64,000 bases of DNA from Ulvibacterium sp965248315 (GCF_965248315.1 NZ_CBDFIX010000002.1:3844001-3908000); one strand, 5' to 3'; counted from the first letter of the stretch, positions 1 to 9,713 are shown. Translations and numbers: made by a program. Notes: generated from the letters alone by a model not told the origin.

Positions 1-24
1 GACCTATACATATTGCCGGAAATT

Positions 25-648
25 CTATTTCCCGCAGTTTTCAAGGACAGTTTTTGCTCTATCCTCGCCCCAATTGGGATGAAATTCACTCTCTGGTTTA
101 AAGTTAGCAAAAAGTTCCAACGAACGTTTTACGTCAACACAGTATGGGGCAGTATCCTGCCCAAAGTACTTGGCCGATCCCATGTCCCATTCCGCCTTGG
201 AAAATACGACTCTTGGATTTTTAGGTGCCAATTGTAAGGCTTTTTCATAGAGTGCGGCAACTTTTCCGGACAACGTCATACCATAGGTAGCCCCGTCAAA
301 CGCAATCCAAGCCGTATGCACCATGGCCTGTTGTACCAATATTTCGGGGTTGTCGGGAGAAATAACCTTGGCCATATCTATGTACTCCTGGGCTTTTCCC
401 AACAATTGACCCACTTTTTCTTTGTCCTTTTCCCCAAAAGCAGCTACCGTGTTTACCTGTGCCGCATAATAATGGGGTAACCAATTGTCCATTTCCACGG
501 AAGCAATTCGCTCAAACATATTGGAAGCTTCCATTGTTTTTTGTTCGCCCCATAGTTGAAATGCCCTTTGCATTCCCTTGGTATATTGGTCTTGTGCCAA
601 GGAATTTAGGGATACCATTAATGTTGCAATTACAATTACGTTTTTCAT
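25..648 (-). CDS. Secreted TPR-like protein, function unknown
   Basis: This 207-residue protein opens with a clear signal peptide (about residues 1-18, ending SLA before QDQ), so it should be exported. The rest is mostly helical and reads as a few tetratricopeptide-like repeats; the clearest is near residues 125-160, with the run ALQLAPKNPRV that is typical of a TPR turn. TPRs bind other proteins, and no catalytic motif is visible. The gene is read leftwards, divergently from the helicase gene, with about 134 bp between the two starts. I am sure of an exported repeat protein and have no basis for a more exact role. Confidence 0.75.
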   Translation of the reverse strand: MKNVIVIATLMVSLNSLAQDQYTKGMQRAFQLWGEQKTMEASNMFERIASVEMDNWLPHYYAAQVNTVAAFGEKDKEKVGQLLGKAQEYIDMAKVISPDNPEILVQQAMVHTAWIAFDGATYGMTLSGKVAALYEKALQLAPKNPRVVFSKAEWDMGSAKYFGQDTAPYCVDVKRSLELFANFKPESEFHPNWGEDRAKTVLENCGK

Positions 649-782
649 AATTTATAGTTTTAGAGTTTAATGACCCAAATCTGAGGTAAACCAACAATTC
701 CGTAAAAAAAGAAGTGCCGAGTTGTTGTAACAAGGTGATAGGTTGTAAAAAATAACCCTACCTTCGCCGCTTATTCATTTTT

Positions 783-2090
783 ATGACATTCAAAGACTTA
801 GGTATTGCGCTACCTCTATTAAGGGCCGTAGAGGAAGAAGGTTATCACACCCCTACCCCCATTCAACAGCAAGCTATCCCTATTTTATTACGCGGAAAAG
901 ATTTATTGGGTGTGGCCCAGACAGGTACCGGTAAAACCGCGGCATTTGGCATACCGATCTTACATCACCTGTTCAATGCGCAAAACGGAGAACGTGGAAA
1001 ACGTCGTATCAAGGCATTGATAGTAACCCCTACACGAGAATTGGCCATACAGATCGGAGAAAGTTTTACAGCTTATGGAAAGTTTACAAGCATCAGGAAT
1101 ACCGTCATCTTTGGAGGTGTAAAGCAAGGTAAGCAAACTCGGGAGCTACAGCGTGGTGTGGATATATTGGTCGCCACGCCAGGTCGGCTATTGGATCTTA
1201 TGAACCAAGGATATATTTCCCTTCGTGATATCCAGTATGCCGTCTTGGACGAGGCAGATCAAATGCTGGATATGGGCTTCATCCACGATATCAAAAAAAT
1301 AATCGCCAAACTCCCGTCAAAAAGGCAATCACTGTTCTTTTCGGCCACTATGCCCAAGGATATTGTAGAACTTTCACGAAAGATCTTAGGAGATTTTGAA
1401 CGTGTAGCGGTAAAGCCAGAACAAGCCACCGCCGAAAAAGTAGAGCAAGGGGTCTTCTTCATTAGCAAAAGGCATAAGCCAAAACTATTGGTCCATCTTT
1501 TGAAGGAAAAGCCTACCGACTCAGTTTTAGTATTTTCCAGAACCAAACACGGAGCTAATAAAATTGTAAAAAAACTAGCTCAGGCCGATATCCCTTCAGC
1601 TGCCATACATGGAAACAAATCCCAGACCGCACGACAAAAGGCGCTGGGCGATTTTAAAGACGGTCGGTTAAAGGTATTGATCGCAACGGATATTGCCGCC
1701 CGAGGGATCGATGTAGATCAACTTTCGCTGGTCATCAACTACGATCTCCCAAACATTCCGGAAACCTACGTGCACCGTATTGGAAGAACAGGCCGAGCGA
1801 ATGCAAGCGGCATAGCCCTGTCATTTTGTGATGTAGAAGAGCGGCCCTATTTAAAGGATATAGAAAAACTCATTAAACAAGCAGTTCCTAGGATGCCGGA
1901 ACATCCCTTTGTTGACAATGAACCCGAAGAAGTGAAAAGGGAAAATAATCATCGATCACCAAAAAACAACAATCGGTCTAAAAATCGGAACAAAAGACGA
2001 AGACCTCTGCGGAGGTCAGGTCATAGAAGTGGTAATTCTCAAAATCACAGAAGAAATCATTCCAATAACAGCTCTAACCAAAAGAATTAG
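783..2090 (+). CDS. rhlE: DEAD-box ATP-dependent RNA helicase, RhlE type
   Basis: The full helicase core is present: Q motif (PTPIQQQAIP, near residue 25), Walker A AQTGTGKT (near 47), PTRELA, DEAD with the variant DEADQMLDMGF that is typical of RhlE, SAT, and HRIGRTGRA near residue 330. The last 60 residues are a basic, Asn- and Arg-rich tail of the kind that gives RNA affinity. The protein unwinds short RNA duplexes with ATP, usually in ribosome assembly, RNA decay or cold growth. A TACCTTCG near 759 could be a weak -7 element. It ends 12 bp from the convergent glycoside hydrolase gene. The family is certain; RhlE rather than another DEAD-box class is likely. Confidence 0.93.
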   Translation: MTFKDLGIALPLLRAVEEEGYHTPTPIQQQAIPILLRGKDLLGVAQTGTGKTAAFGIPILHHLFNAQNGERGKRRIKALIVTPTRELAIQIGESFTAYGKFTSIRNTVIFGGVKQGKQTRELQRGVDILVATPGRLLDLMNQGYISLRDIQYAVLDEADQMLDMGFIHDIKKIIAKLPSKRQSLFFSATMPKDIVELSRKILGDFERVAVKPEQATAEKVEQGVFFISKRHKPKLLVHLLKEKPTDSVLVFSRTKHGANKIVKKLAQADIPSAAIHGNKSQTARQKALGDFKDGRLKVLIATDIAARGIDVDQLSLVINYDLPNIPETYVHRIGRTGRANASGIALSFCDVEERPYLKDIEKLIKQAVPRMPEHPFVDNEPEEVKRENNHRSPKNNNRSKNRNKRRRPLRRSGHRSGNSQNHRRNHSNNSSNQKN

Positions 2091-2102
2091 AAGTTCATAT
2101 CC

Positions 2103-3203
2103 CTAATCGGAATAGTCCAGATAAATAGCTTTTTCAAGCGCTTCCCAGTGGGCGTCTGTCATTCTACCTGGTGTAAAGAGGCATATGCCCTTGGCTCCGT
2201 TTTCCATTGATTCTCGAATAGCGTCGCCCAACTCCTCCGGCAATAAGCCATGTCCTTCGGGATCCTCTTCATGAAACTTATCTTCGGGCCTAGGGCAAAT
2301 AAACAATCCACTATAAACAGGTCGGTCCGGTACCGCAGCGGTTTCCTCCTTCACCACACTTCCGATCCATAAGGTATTGCCCATATAAAAGTCATTATAA
2401 TTCATAGGGAAAAAGGCATCCAAATTCCATGTATTCCATTCTTGACGGACCAGTTTTTTGGCAATGGAAGGGCCCGGAAAAACAGCAGCATTGATTTTTT
2501 TGTTCTTTTTATGAACCATTTCGGCCAAACGATTGACCAATTTTGAGACAACATCATATCGATACTGCTTCCATTCCGCAATTTGGGAAGGGTCTTCCTC
2601 TTTTTTAATGTCAATGCCACTTTTCGACTTAAAATCTGAGGTACAGGTGTCGCAATAGCAAAAATCATACTGTGGAAATTCCCTGTCCTGGATAAGATCA
2701 TATTTCTCCCATAGTCCACGGGCCAGAATAACATCGGGAAAGCGGATATAATCCAAATGAATACCATCCACTTCGGGGACATCGGCTATACTTCCATACA
2801 AATTCGCAAGGTATTGATATACCTCCTCTTTATTTGGGCAAAGAAATTTGTAGTAGGACACATACGGTTGTTTATCATATGCCGATTGGCCCAATCCGCT
2901 TACACCGTACCATTCGGGTTTTAATTTGGGATCTCCCTGTACCATGGTTGGAATCCAAGTGTGGAATTCCATTTGGGTCTCCTTCACCAGGCCACCGACC
3001 CTTTTATAGGTTTCCGGATCATGCCCCCCGTTATAAAGCAGTCCGTCTATTCCCTTTTTTTGCAGCCCTAAGAACATTTCCCGTAGTTCTGAATCTGTAG
3101 CGTTCCCAGGACCCCCCATCCATGCATATACCGGTATTTTGGATTTTTGGGCCATACTGAAAAAGGAAATTATGAGTAGGGATAGAATACAAAAGCGCCT
3201 CAT
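2103..3203 (-). CDS. Putative secreted glycoside hydrolase (GHL10/DUF187-like TIM barrel)
   Basis: The 366-residue product has a signal peptide (residues 1-18, ending SMA before QKS). The body resembles the GHL10-type hydrolase-like family: an early YNGG stretch, then VDGIHLDYIRFPD near residue 145, where the Asp of the LDYIRF motif is the expected acid, and FFPMNYNDF near 265. A CYCDTC segment near 182 has three closely spaced cysteines and may form a small metal or disulfide site. Such proteins are thought to cleave glycosidic bonds outside the cytoplasm; the substrate is unknown. It stands alone, convergent with rhlE. The fold call is good; the activity is inferred. Confidence 0.75.
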   Translation of the reverse strand: MRRFCILSLLIISFFSMAQKSKIPVYAWMGGPGNATDSELREMFLGLQKKGIDGLLYNGGHDPETYKRVGGLVKETQMEFHTWIPTMVQGDPKLKPEWYGVSGLGQSAYDKQPYVSYYKFLCPNKEEVYQYLANLYGSIADVPEVDGIHLDYIRFPDVILARGLWEKYDLIQDREFPQYDFCYCDTCTSDFKSKSGIDIKKEEDPSQIAEWKQYRYDVVSKLVNRLAEMVHKKNKKINAAVFPGPSIAKKLVRQEWNTWNLDAFFPMNYNDFYMGNTLWIGSVVKEETAAVPDRPVYSGLFICPRPEDKFHEEDPEGHGLLPEELGDAIRESMENGAKGICLFTPGRMTDAHWEALEKAIYLDYSD

Positions 3204-3242
3204 TTGTTGCTATTTTGGAATGCGTACAAGTTAGGTAATTTC

Positions 3243-3980
3243 CTAAATGGTATGAAGACGTCCTAGCAAAAACTCACGTTGTGATTTGCTAAAGGGAATT
3301 ACTATTCGACCAATTTCCAAATGGTTCTCGCCCACGACATCCAGTTTGGCTATGTTGACCATATAGGAACGGTGGACTCTTACAAATTTTGATGCTGGTA
3401 GACTTTCTTGCATAGTTTTAAGTGTGCTCGCCAAGACATAGTTGCTAATAGTTGTAACAATGGTGCAATAATTCCGGTCTGCCTCTATATAAAGAATATC
3501 ATCAAGCAGCAATTTTGCCATCTTACCATTATGTCTAACAAAAATGCGGTCGTCCAAGATTTGAAGATCCATTTTCTCCCCAAATTCCTTTTTTCCTTCA
3601 TTCTCCCTTAACCGTTCAACCGCCAAAGCAATAGTTCGTTGTAGGTTTAGTTTGATAAAAGGCTTGGTAATAAAAGCCAGGGGACGAGTCTCCTTAGCTC
3701 TTAAAAAAGAAGCCTCATCCGTATTTGCGGTAAGATATATGATCGGAATATCCGCTTTCTTTTGTATGGTCTGGGCCGTCTGCACGCCATCCAAGGTTCC
3801 TCTAAGGTTAATATCCATTAGTATGATGTCCGGGGGGTTAACGTTGGCATTCAGAATGGCCCCTTCACCCTTGGTCTCAATGCCGGTAACCTCATAACCT
3901 AGATTAGTTAATTGCAATGAAATATTGGCCGCTATGATCATATCGTCCTCCACCACTAAAATTCTGATTTTATCTGTCAT
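3243..3980 (-). CDS. LytTR-family response regulator
   Basis: Residues 1-120 form a receiver domain: the acidic pair EDD near 10-12, the phospho-acceptor Asp in ILMDIN near 56, and the Lys of TKPF near 107. The C-terminal 100 residues are a LytTR DNA-binding domain, marked by YIEADRNYCTI and FVRVHRSYMVN. The product should bind promoter DNA when phosphorylated. It starts 2 bp after the stop of the upstream kinase gene, so the two form an operon and a cognate pair. The targets cannot be told from the window. Confidence 0.93.
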   Translation of the reverse strand: MTDKIRILVVEDDMIIAANISLQLTNLGYEVTGIETKGEGAILNANVNPPDIILMDINLRGTLDGVQTAQTIQKKADIPIIYLTANTDEASFLRAKETRPLAFITKPFIKLNLQRTIALAVERLRENEGKKEFGEKMDLQILDDRIFVRHNGKMAKLLLDDILYIEADRNYCTIVTTISNYVLASTLKTMQESLPASKFVRVHRSYMVNIAKLDVVGENHLEIGRIVIPFSKSQREFLLGRLHTI

Positions 3981-3982
3981 GA

Positions 3983-5944
3983 TTAAGCTGCTTTAACATA
4001 TTGGAATTCAAAGGAAACAAGGGTTCCCTTATCTATAGTAACTTTTATTTTCCCGTCCAACTGTTGGGTCAACAATTGGATAAGTCTAGTTCCAAAACCT
4101 GTGTCCTGCATTTTTTCAAAACTTGTATTGCCTACACCGTTATCGGCCACTTTCATATATAATTGGGGGCCTTTTTTGTTTAATCCGATCCGTATGGTTC
4201 CTTCTTTTTTATTGGGAAATGCATGTTTTAGGGAATTTGTCAAAAGTTCATTTACAATAAGACCGATTGGAATTGCGGTGTCCACATCAAGTTCCAAACG
4301 ATCCATTTCAAATAGCACCTTTACTTCACCCTCCACTCCGTAGGCATCCAAGACGTAATTAGCCAGATTCTCAAAATATCCTTTCATTTCAATTGAGGAT
4401 AAACTCTTGCCCTGATACAGGTTTTGATGGATCATACTCATACTATGCACCCTATTTTGACTTTCCTGCATGGTCTCTACAATCTTGGGGTCATTGATTT
4501 CAGCGGATTGGAGAGCCAATAAACTGGATACAATTTCTAGATTGTTCTTAACCCGATGATGAATTTCTTTCAATAAAAATTCCTTTTCCCGATTCTGTTG
4601 CTGGAGCAACTTGTTTTTCTTCACATTGTTCTGAATGGCCTTATAGGACAAAAAGAGCAGCAACAGCAATAGACCGGAAATAATGATCACCATGGTCTGT
4701 CTGGAACGTTGTTTTTTAATTTCGGTTTCCTGTAGTTGAATGGTACCTTCCTTGGTCATTACGTCAAATTCCGTTTTGAGCAAGGAGATTCGCTGATCGG
4801 CCTCGGCGGTAAAAATTCTATTCTTCAAAATATCATATTCCGCAAATGCCTGATAAGCCTCCTTATAATTATGGTTCCCTGCATACGCCTTTCCCAATGT
4901 CTCGTAGGCTTGGCTTAAGTAATACTCATCCCCAAAATCCGAAGTGGCCACTTCAATGCATTTATTGAGGCTTTCGATAGCAGAAATATATTTCCCCTGT
5001 AAATTTTGCAATTTCCCAATAGAAAGCCATGAGCGCATGACCATAAAGTTGTTTTCAAGAAAATGGGCATATTTCAGGGCATTTTTACCCGCACGTTCTG
5101 CCTTATCAAATTGATTTAAGTAAGCGTACAGATCTACCAAGGAAATGTATACATCACTTAAATTATTGTAAAAACCGTAGCGTTCCCCAATGGTAATGGC
5201 GTGCTCATAGTAGGTTTTGGCCTTCTCATATTCCTTTAAGGCCAAATAATTGTTGCCAACAACATAAAGGGTAAAGTCATAATCCAGATCATTGAGGTTT
5301 CGCTCTTCAAATAGCCTCAAAGATTTGAGACCATACTCCAGTCCAGTGTCAAACTTGGATTGCTTCCAAAAAAGATTACTAAGGTCACTGTAAGCCAAGG
5401 CTATGGCTTTCTTGTCATTAAGACTTACCCCAAGGTTTAGCGAAGCTACGGCATAATCCGCTGCCCTATCCAACTGTCCCCTTCGCTCAAAAACATAGCC
5501 CAACTGGGTATTCAAAAAGGCCAAATCACTTTTGTGGACCTTAGTTTTTGCCACGTTCAATACTATCTCGGCACTATCCAACTTTTCCATGCGTAAAAGA
5601 ATGGATCCTTCCGTAATTTGGAACCTTCCCTCCCAAAGTGTGTCTTTTACCTTTGAGGCCAACTGAAGTCCCACTTTGGTAAAGTCCAAAGCGGTAACAA
5701 GATTACGTGTATGCCAGTAGTAGGCCAAATCATTCAGTATTTCAAATTGAAGGGAATCCGGTTGGGCCTTTGGGTAGGTTTCCTCAAGAATATCCAGATA
5801 GGAAGGACCAAAGTTATCGGTGGCAACAAAAACCTTTTTGTAAGGGCTTTCGCGGTTGAGGTCAATTAATTGGGCAAAGAGTGGCCCGCAATTCAAAATA
5901 GAAAAGCCAAATACAAAAAATGCATTTAAAAAAAGGTCTCTCAT
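3983..5944 (-). CDS. TPR-containing sensor histidine kinase (HisKA_2 type)
   Basis: The 653-residue protein begins with a signal-like segment (residues 1-24). About 350 residues of tetratricopeptide repeats follow, which should lie outside the cytoplasm. One membrane span (VIIISGLLLLLLFL, near 420) precedes a coiled coil. The kinase core starts with EIHHRVKNNLEIVSSLLAL, the HisKA_2 phospho-acceptor box, and ends with an ATPase domain (VNELLTNSLKHAF as N box, DNGVG and GFGTRLI as G boxes). It senses an outside or membrane cue through the TPRs and phosphorylates the LytTR regulator encoded 2 bp downstream. This TPR-kinase layout is common in Bacteroidota. The signal is unknown. Confidence 0.92.
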   Translation of the reverse strand: MRDLFLNAFFVFGFSILNCGPLFAQLIDLNRESPYKKVFVATDNFGPSYLDILEETYPKAQPDSLQFEILNDLAYYWHTRNLVTALDFTKVGLQLASKVKDTLWEGRFQITEGSILLRMEKLDSAEIVLNVAKTKVHKSDLAFLNTQLGYVFERRGQLDRAADYAVASLNLGVSLNDKKAIALAYSDLSNLFWKQSKFDTGLEYGLKSLRLFEERNLNDLDYDFTLYVVGNNYLALKEYEKAKTYYEHAITIGERYGFYNNLSDVYISLVDLYAYLNQFDKAERAGKNALKYAHFLENNFMVMRSWLSIGKLQNLQGKYISAIESLNKCIEVATSDFGDEYYLSQAYETLGKAYAGNHNYKEAYQAFAEYDILKNRIFTAEADQRISLLKTEFDVMTKEGTIQLQETEIKKQRSRQTMVIIISGLLLLLLFLSYKAIQNNVKKNKLLQQQNREKEFLLKEIHHRVKNNLEIVSSLLALQSAEINDPKIVETMQESQNRVHSMSMIHQNLYQGKSLSSIEMKGYFENLANYVLDAYGVEGEVKVLFEMDRLELDVDTAIPIGLIVNELLTNSLKHAFPNKKEGTIRIGLNKKGPQLYMKVADNGVGNTSFEKMQDTGFGTRLIQLLTQQLDGKIKVTIDKGTLVSFEFQYVKAA

Positions 5945-6134
5945 TTCATGGGCTGGTCCTCACCGGGGGAAATGAGCAATGTTAAATATACAACAAAATC
6001 CACAAATCTTGTTCGGTAAATTGTACATGGGCTTGGGACAAAAAAAATGCCCATTCGTCCGGTAGTCCATGTTTAGCCTTTTGGAAGGAGTTATTTTGGT
6101 TATACCCATTCTTTATTTAAAACACTCATGTATC

Positions 6135-6665
6135 ATGAAAATAGTGATTCTGTTACTAGCAGTTTTCTTTTTCTTTTTGTGCTCTTGCCATAAACTGGGA
6201 AAACGGGATCCACAATTTATGGATATGAATTTAAGGGATAGCACTATACGGGCGAATCTAAGTGTATTGGTGGATTCCTGTTGGAACAATCAGGACACTA
6301 CTTTACTGACCGGGATTTCGGTGGAAAATTTTGTAAGACGCCTTAACGGAATACAGATTGCGGTCTCCAAAAGGGAGATGCAGGCCCATATGAATGTCTT
6401 TTTTACGGCCTTCCCGGACTTGAAGTTGACATTGGATACCTTGACTATCAACAACAACAAGGTATTTCTGGAATGGACATCTAAAGGTACCAATACTGGG
6501 GTTTACGGCGAAGTGGCTCCGACCGGTAAAAAAATCAAAATGAATGGTTTTTCACATTTATATTTTACGGATAACGGCGAATTGTCCAGAGAGGATGTCT
6601 ATTACAACGAACTGGATTTTTTGCAGCAATTGGGCTATACGCTAAAACCTCCCATACTGGACTAA
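6135..6665 (+). CDS. SnoaL-like (NTF2-fold) lipoprotein
   Basis: I start this gene at 6135, not at the in-frame ATG at 6069, because MKIVILLLAV followed by FLCSC gives a proper lipoprotein signal with the lipidated Cys near residue 19. The mature part has the SnoaL/NTF2 cone-fold pattern: DSCWNNQDTTLL, then MNVFFTAFPDLKLTLDT and the strand pattern up to YFTDNGELSREDVYYNE. Relatives are polyketide cyclases or binding proteins with no fixed catalytic residues. It is the first of six co-oriented genes up to 10549. Fold call good, ligand unknown. Confidence 0.75.
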   Translation: MKIVILLLAVFFFFLCSCHKLGKRDPQFMDMNLRDSTIRANLSVLVDSCWNNQDTTLLTGISVENFVRRLNGIQIAVSKREMQAHMNVFFTAFPDLKLTLDTLTINNNKVFLEWTSKGTNTGVYGEVAPTGKKIKMNGFSHLYFTDNGELSREDVYYNELDFLQQLGYTLKPPILD

Positions 6666-6692
6666 AACTCAAAACCCTTAAATAAAACAACT

Positions 6693-7457
6693 ATGAGAAC
6701 ACTAAAAACCACCTTAATTATTGTATTGGCCTTAGTCGCCGCACCTTGTACTTCACAAGAGAATGACAAATCCCAAGCCTTTTGGGTCCATGAGGATGTC
6801 GTAAAACCTTCCATGGTATCGGAATACGAAACCGTCTGCAAGGAACTTACCGATAATATGAAAAAACATAATATCCAAGAAATGAACTCCATAGTGGCCA
6901 ATCTTGCGGACAATCGCTATTTATGGGTCGGACCTATTGAAAACATGGCCCAATTGGATAAACCGCTTTTTGCCACCTTGGCCGAAAAAATGGGTGCCGA
7001 AAAAATGGGTGCTCTTTTTGACCGCATGGACAAGTGCTATGATATTGAACAGAACTATATAATACATTTGGACAAAGACCTTTCCTATATGCCCGGAGGA
7101 ATTACACAAACTCCAGAAGGACAGGACTATAGAAAATTCCACTACTTCCACTATGCACCTGGTAATAGGGCTATCGTAAAGAAAAAAGTAGAGGCCATAA
7201 AGAATTTGTTCACAAGCAAGGGCTCTAAACTGGACTACAGGGTATACCGTAGTGGTTTTGGAACCAGAGGGGAGTTTTACATGGTAGCCATTGCCGCCAA
7301 GGATGCCGCCGACTACGCCAATAAAATATCCGCGAACAATGAATTAATGGGCGAAGAATGGTTGAAAACCTATACAGACTTTACATCAACTTTGGAGAAA
7401 TATGAAGCTTTTGAGGGTAATATGAGGCCTGATATGGCCTATACGCCAGGAGAATAG
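6693..7457 (+). CDS. Secreted protein with repeated alpha-beta (ferredoxin-like barrel) pattern
   Basis: The 254-residue product has a signal sequence ending near residue 20 (LVAAPCTSQ); the Cys there might be a lipobox but is not preceded by the usual small residues. Two halves of about 110 residues each look alike in pattern (strand, helix, strand with aromatic and acidic residues), as in two-fold dimeric alpha-beta barrel proteins. No catalytic motif is clear. A second protein of the same type is encoded at 9785 in the same run, which suggests that they act in the same process. It follows the SnoaL-like gene by 27 bp. Function unknown. Confidence 0.65.
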   Translation: MRTLKTTLIIVLALVAAPCTSQENDKSQAFWVHEDVVKPSMVSEYETVCKELTDNMKKHNIQEMNSIVANLADNRYLWVGPIENMAQLDKPLFATLAEKMGAEKMGALFDRMDKCYDIEQNYIIHLDKDLSYMPGGITQTPEGQDYRKFHYFHYAPGNRAIVKKKVEAIKNLFTSKGSKLDYRVYRSGFGTRGEFYMVAIAAKDAADYANKISANNELMGEEWLKTYTDFTSTLEKYEAFEGNMRPDMAYTPGE

Positions 7458-7498
7458 ATTTACAATAACCTCCTTTTAATACCAACAAAATACAAACT

Positions 7499-8056
7499 AT
7501 GCCAAAAAAAGGACAAATTCTTGTAGATAAGTTTACCGGGGATTCATTCGAGTTTCTGGAAACAGGAAAAGATACGGATGGAAAAAGGGTTGTGATAAAG
7601 GTCATGCTTAAAAGCAAAGGTCAAACTGTAGATGATCATATCCATGTTTTACAGGATGAAACCTTCAAAGTAATTTCTGGGCGCATGACCTATTTTCTTA
7701 ATGGAGAAAAGCACTTTGTAAAGCAGGGCGAGGAAGTTACGCTCCCAAAAAATGTGCCCCATAACCACTATAATACAGATGATGAACCCACAGAATATAT
7801 ACAGACCATTTCTCCGGCTATCGACGTAGATTATTTCATTGAAAATCTCTTTGGATTAATCAATGACGGTAAAGTAAAAAATGGAAAATTACCTCTTCTG
7901 CAGGCGATGGTGACCCTAAAATATTTAGAAAGTCCATCTTATTTGGCCAGTATGCCCAAAGGATTACAAAGAGGGCTTTCCAACCTCTTGTCACCTCTCG
8001 CAAGGGCAATGGGATATAGGGCCATTTATGAGAAGTATACAGGGGTAGAGAAATAA
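7499..8056 (+). CDS. Cupin-domain protein
   Basis: This 185-residue cytoplasmic protein (no signal peptide) carries both cupin motifs. Motif 1 is DDHIHVLQDETFKVISG (residues 43-59, metal ligands His, His and Glu), and motif 2 is LPKNVPHNHYN (near 83-93), with the third ligand His. Cupins bind a divalent metal and catalyse oxygenation or isomerisation, or only bind small molecules. The C-terminal 70 residues are helical and hydrophobic. It lies within the co-oriented run of SnoaL-like and methyltransferase genes, which hints at work on a small organic molecule. The metal site looks intact; the substrate is unknown. Confidence 0.82.
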   Translation: MPKKGQILVDKFTGDSFEFLETGKDTDGKRVVIKVMLKSKGQTVDDHIHVLQDETFKVISGRMTYFLNGEKHFVKQGEEVTLPKNVPHNHYNTDDEPTEYIQTISPAIDVDYFIENLFGLINDGKVKNGKLPLLQAMVTLKYLESPSYLASMPKGLQRGLSNLLSPLARAMGYRAIYEKYTGVEK

Positions 8057-8088
8057 CATTCACATATAATCCTAAAACTATTACAATT

Positions 8089-8598
8089 ATGAGAAAACTC
8101 TTTTTATTCGGGCTTGCCTTAACCATGCTCACAGCTTGCAACACCAAACCGGTACGCTACACTCAAAATTCTCCTGAAATCGATGTGGTTAAAAAACACA
8201 TCGCCAACTACAACAACAAAAATTATGATACCGGTATATATGCCGATAGCTCAAAAACATTCTTGAATACCAAAAAGAATGCGATGACACCCGGCGAGGC
8301 TATGGAATACCATAAACAAACCGACGCCAATTATTCCAATCGTGGCTTTATGGCTGAAGACCAGGAATATGAAATGGTGGTGACCGATGACGGGGAGACT
8401 TGGGTAAATTGTTGGTTGGACTGGAAAGGCACTTTGGCCGGAACAGGACAGGAAATTGAGATTCCCGTTCACCTTACGTATCGCTTCGTAGAGGGCAAGG
8501 TAGTCCGTGAATTGGGATATTGGGATCCCACCGAGATAGTACTGGCCCTTCAAAAAATTGAAGCTCAAAAGAATAGCTCTGAAGAAGAAAAACCATAA
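8089..8598 (+). CDS. SnoaL-like lipoprotein (NTF2 fold)
   Basis: The protein starts with a lipoprotein signal (MRKLFLFGLALTMLTAC, lipobox LTAC, lipidation at Cys17). The 150-residue mature part follows an NTF2/SnoaL-type pattern: an opening helix (VVKKHIANYNNKNYDTGIY), the middle strands with EYEMVVTDDGETWVNCWLDW, then LTYRFVEGKVVRELGYWDPT. It is the second cone-fold lipoprotein in this run. It probably sits on a periplasmic membrane face and binds a hydrophobic ligand. It starts 33 bp after the cupin stop and is likely cotranscribed. A hairpin (TACCATTG and CAATGGTA) lies just downstream at 8612-8647. Confidence 0.75.
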   Translation: MRKLFLFGLALTMLTACNTKPVRYTQNSPEIDVVKKHIANYNNKNYDTGIYADSSKTFLNTKKNAMTPGEAMEYHKQTDANYSNRGFMAEDQEYEMVVTDDGETWVNCWLDWKGTLAGTGQEIEIPVHLTYRFVEGKVVRELGYWDPTEIVLALQKIEAQKNSSEEEKP

Positions 8599-8675
8599 AA
8601 CCTTCCTTGGATACCATTGTCAAAGCTTTTATAAAGAGGCAATGGTACCAGCAATGACATTATAAAACAGTTCAA

Positions 8676-9713
8676 ATGGACACAGCCACTCTAAAACAAG
8701 TAAATCCTTCAAAAATCATGCAGCTCGGTACTGGGTTTTTTGCTACCAAGACCTTGCTCACTGCGGTAAATATGGAACTTTTTACCATCCTAGCAAAAAG
8801 AGAATTATCCGGTGATGAAATTCAGTCTAGACTTGGGCTCCACTCCCGAAACCTTTACGACTTTTTGGACGCCTTGGTGGCCTTGGGCTTTTTAAAAAGA
8901 ACAGGCCTCCGAGAGACAGCATTGTATAGGAACGCAGAGGATGCCAATCTGTTCCTTGACAAGAACAAACCAAGTTATATTGGGGGCATCCTGGAAATGT
9001 GCAACAACCGGTTGTATCTTTTTTGGAACGATTTGGAAGAAGGCCTAAAAACTGGATTACCCCAAAATGAAACAAAAAACGGAGGGAAGTCAGTTTTTGA
9101 GGAAATATATGCCAATCCAGAAAAACTCCGGGAATTTGTGTCGGCCATGGCCGGGGTCCAAATGGGAAATTTTGTGGTATTTGCCAAGAGCTTTGATTTT
9201 TCAAACTACAAAACGCTATGTGATATAGGGGGTGCCGGGGGTTTCCTTGCGGCACAAGTAGCACTTCATAATCAACATATGCAATGTACATCTTTTGATT
9301 TGCCGCCCGTTGAGCCTATTGCGAAGGAAAACATTCAAAATATGGGTTTGGAAGATAAAGTAGCTATCGATTCCGGAGATTTTTTTACCGATGATTTTCC
9401 AAAAGCGGATGTGATTACCATGGGAAACGTATTGCACGATTGGGGAAAAGAGGATAAACTTATGCTCATAAAAAAGGCATATGAAGTATTGCCAAAAGGG
9501 GGTGCCCTTATTGTTATTGAAAGTATCATAGATGATAATAGAAGTGAGAACGCTTTTGGTCTCCTGATGTCAATGAATATGCTTATTGAAACCTCCGAAG
9601 GCTACGATTTTTCAATGTCGGATTTCAACGAATTGGTAAAAGAAGCAGGTTTTAGACAAACTTCGGTAATGCCGCTGACGGGCCCAACCAGTGCCGCGAT
9701 TGCAATAAAATAA
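8676..9713 (+). CDS. SAM-dependent O-methyltransferase (plant-OMT-like, MmcR type)
   Basis: The 345-residue protein has the two-part build of family-2 O-methyltransferases. Residues 1-110 form a winged-helix dimerisation domain (LLTAVNMELFTIL, then SRNLYDFLDALVALGFL). The rest is a Rossmann-like SAM domain with DIGGAGGFLA near residue 187 as motif I, DFF near 233, and NVLHDWGKEDK near 251, whose His is the catalytic base in this family. It should methylate a hydroxyl on a small, often aromatic, molecule using S-adenosylmethionine. It is the only clear tailoring enzyme in the run 6135-10549. The natural acceptor is not predictable. No signal peptide. Confidence 0.87.
   Translation: MDTATLKQVNPSKIMQLGTGFFATKTLLTAVNMELFTILAKRELSGDEIQSRLGLHSRNLYDFLDALVALGFLKRTGLRETALYRNAEDANLFLDKNKPSYIGGILEMCNNRLYLFWNDLEEGLKTGLPQNETKNGGKSVFEEIYANPEKLREFVSAMAGVQMGNFVVFAKSFDFSNYKTLCDIGGAGGFLAAQVALHNQHMQCTSFDLPPVEPIAKENIQNMGLEDKVAIDSGDFFTDDFPKADVITMGNVLHDWGKEDKLMLIKKAYEVLPKGGALIVIESIIDDNRSENAFGLLMSMNMLIETSEGYDFSMSDFNELVKEAGFRQTSVMPLTGPTSAAIAIK

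Noticed and set aside
759..766. TACCTTCG as a firm -7 of rhlE
   Set aside because: No TTG or TTTG lies at 17-21 bp upstream; kept only as a note in the rhlE entry.
6069..6134. Longer N-terminus for the SnoaL-like lipoprotein
   Set aside because: The added residues have no signal or family match, and the internal ATG gives a proper lipoprotein start.
8827..9291. 154-codon minus-strand ORF opposite the methyltransferase
   Set aside because: It overlaps an intact SAM-methyltransferase frame and shows Pro- and Cys-rich composition unlike a real protein of this genome.
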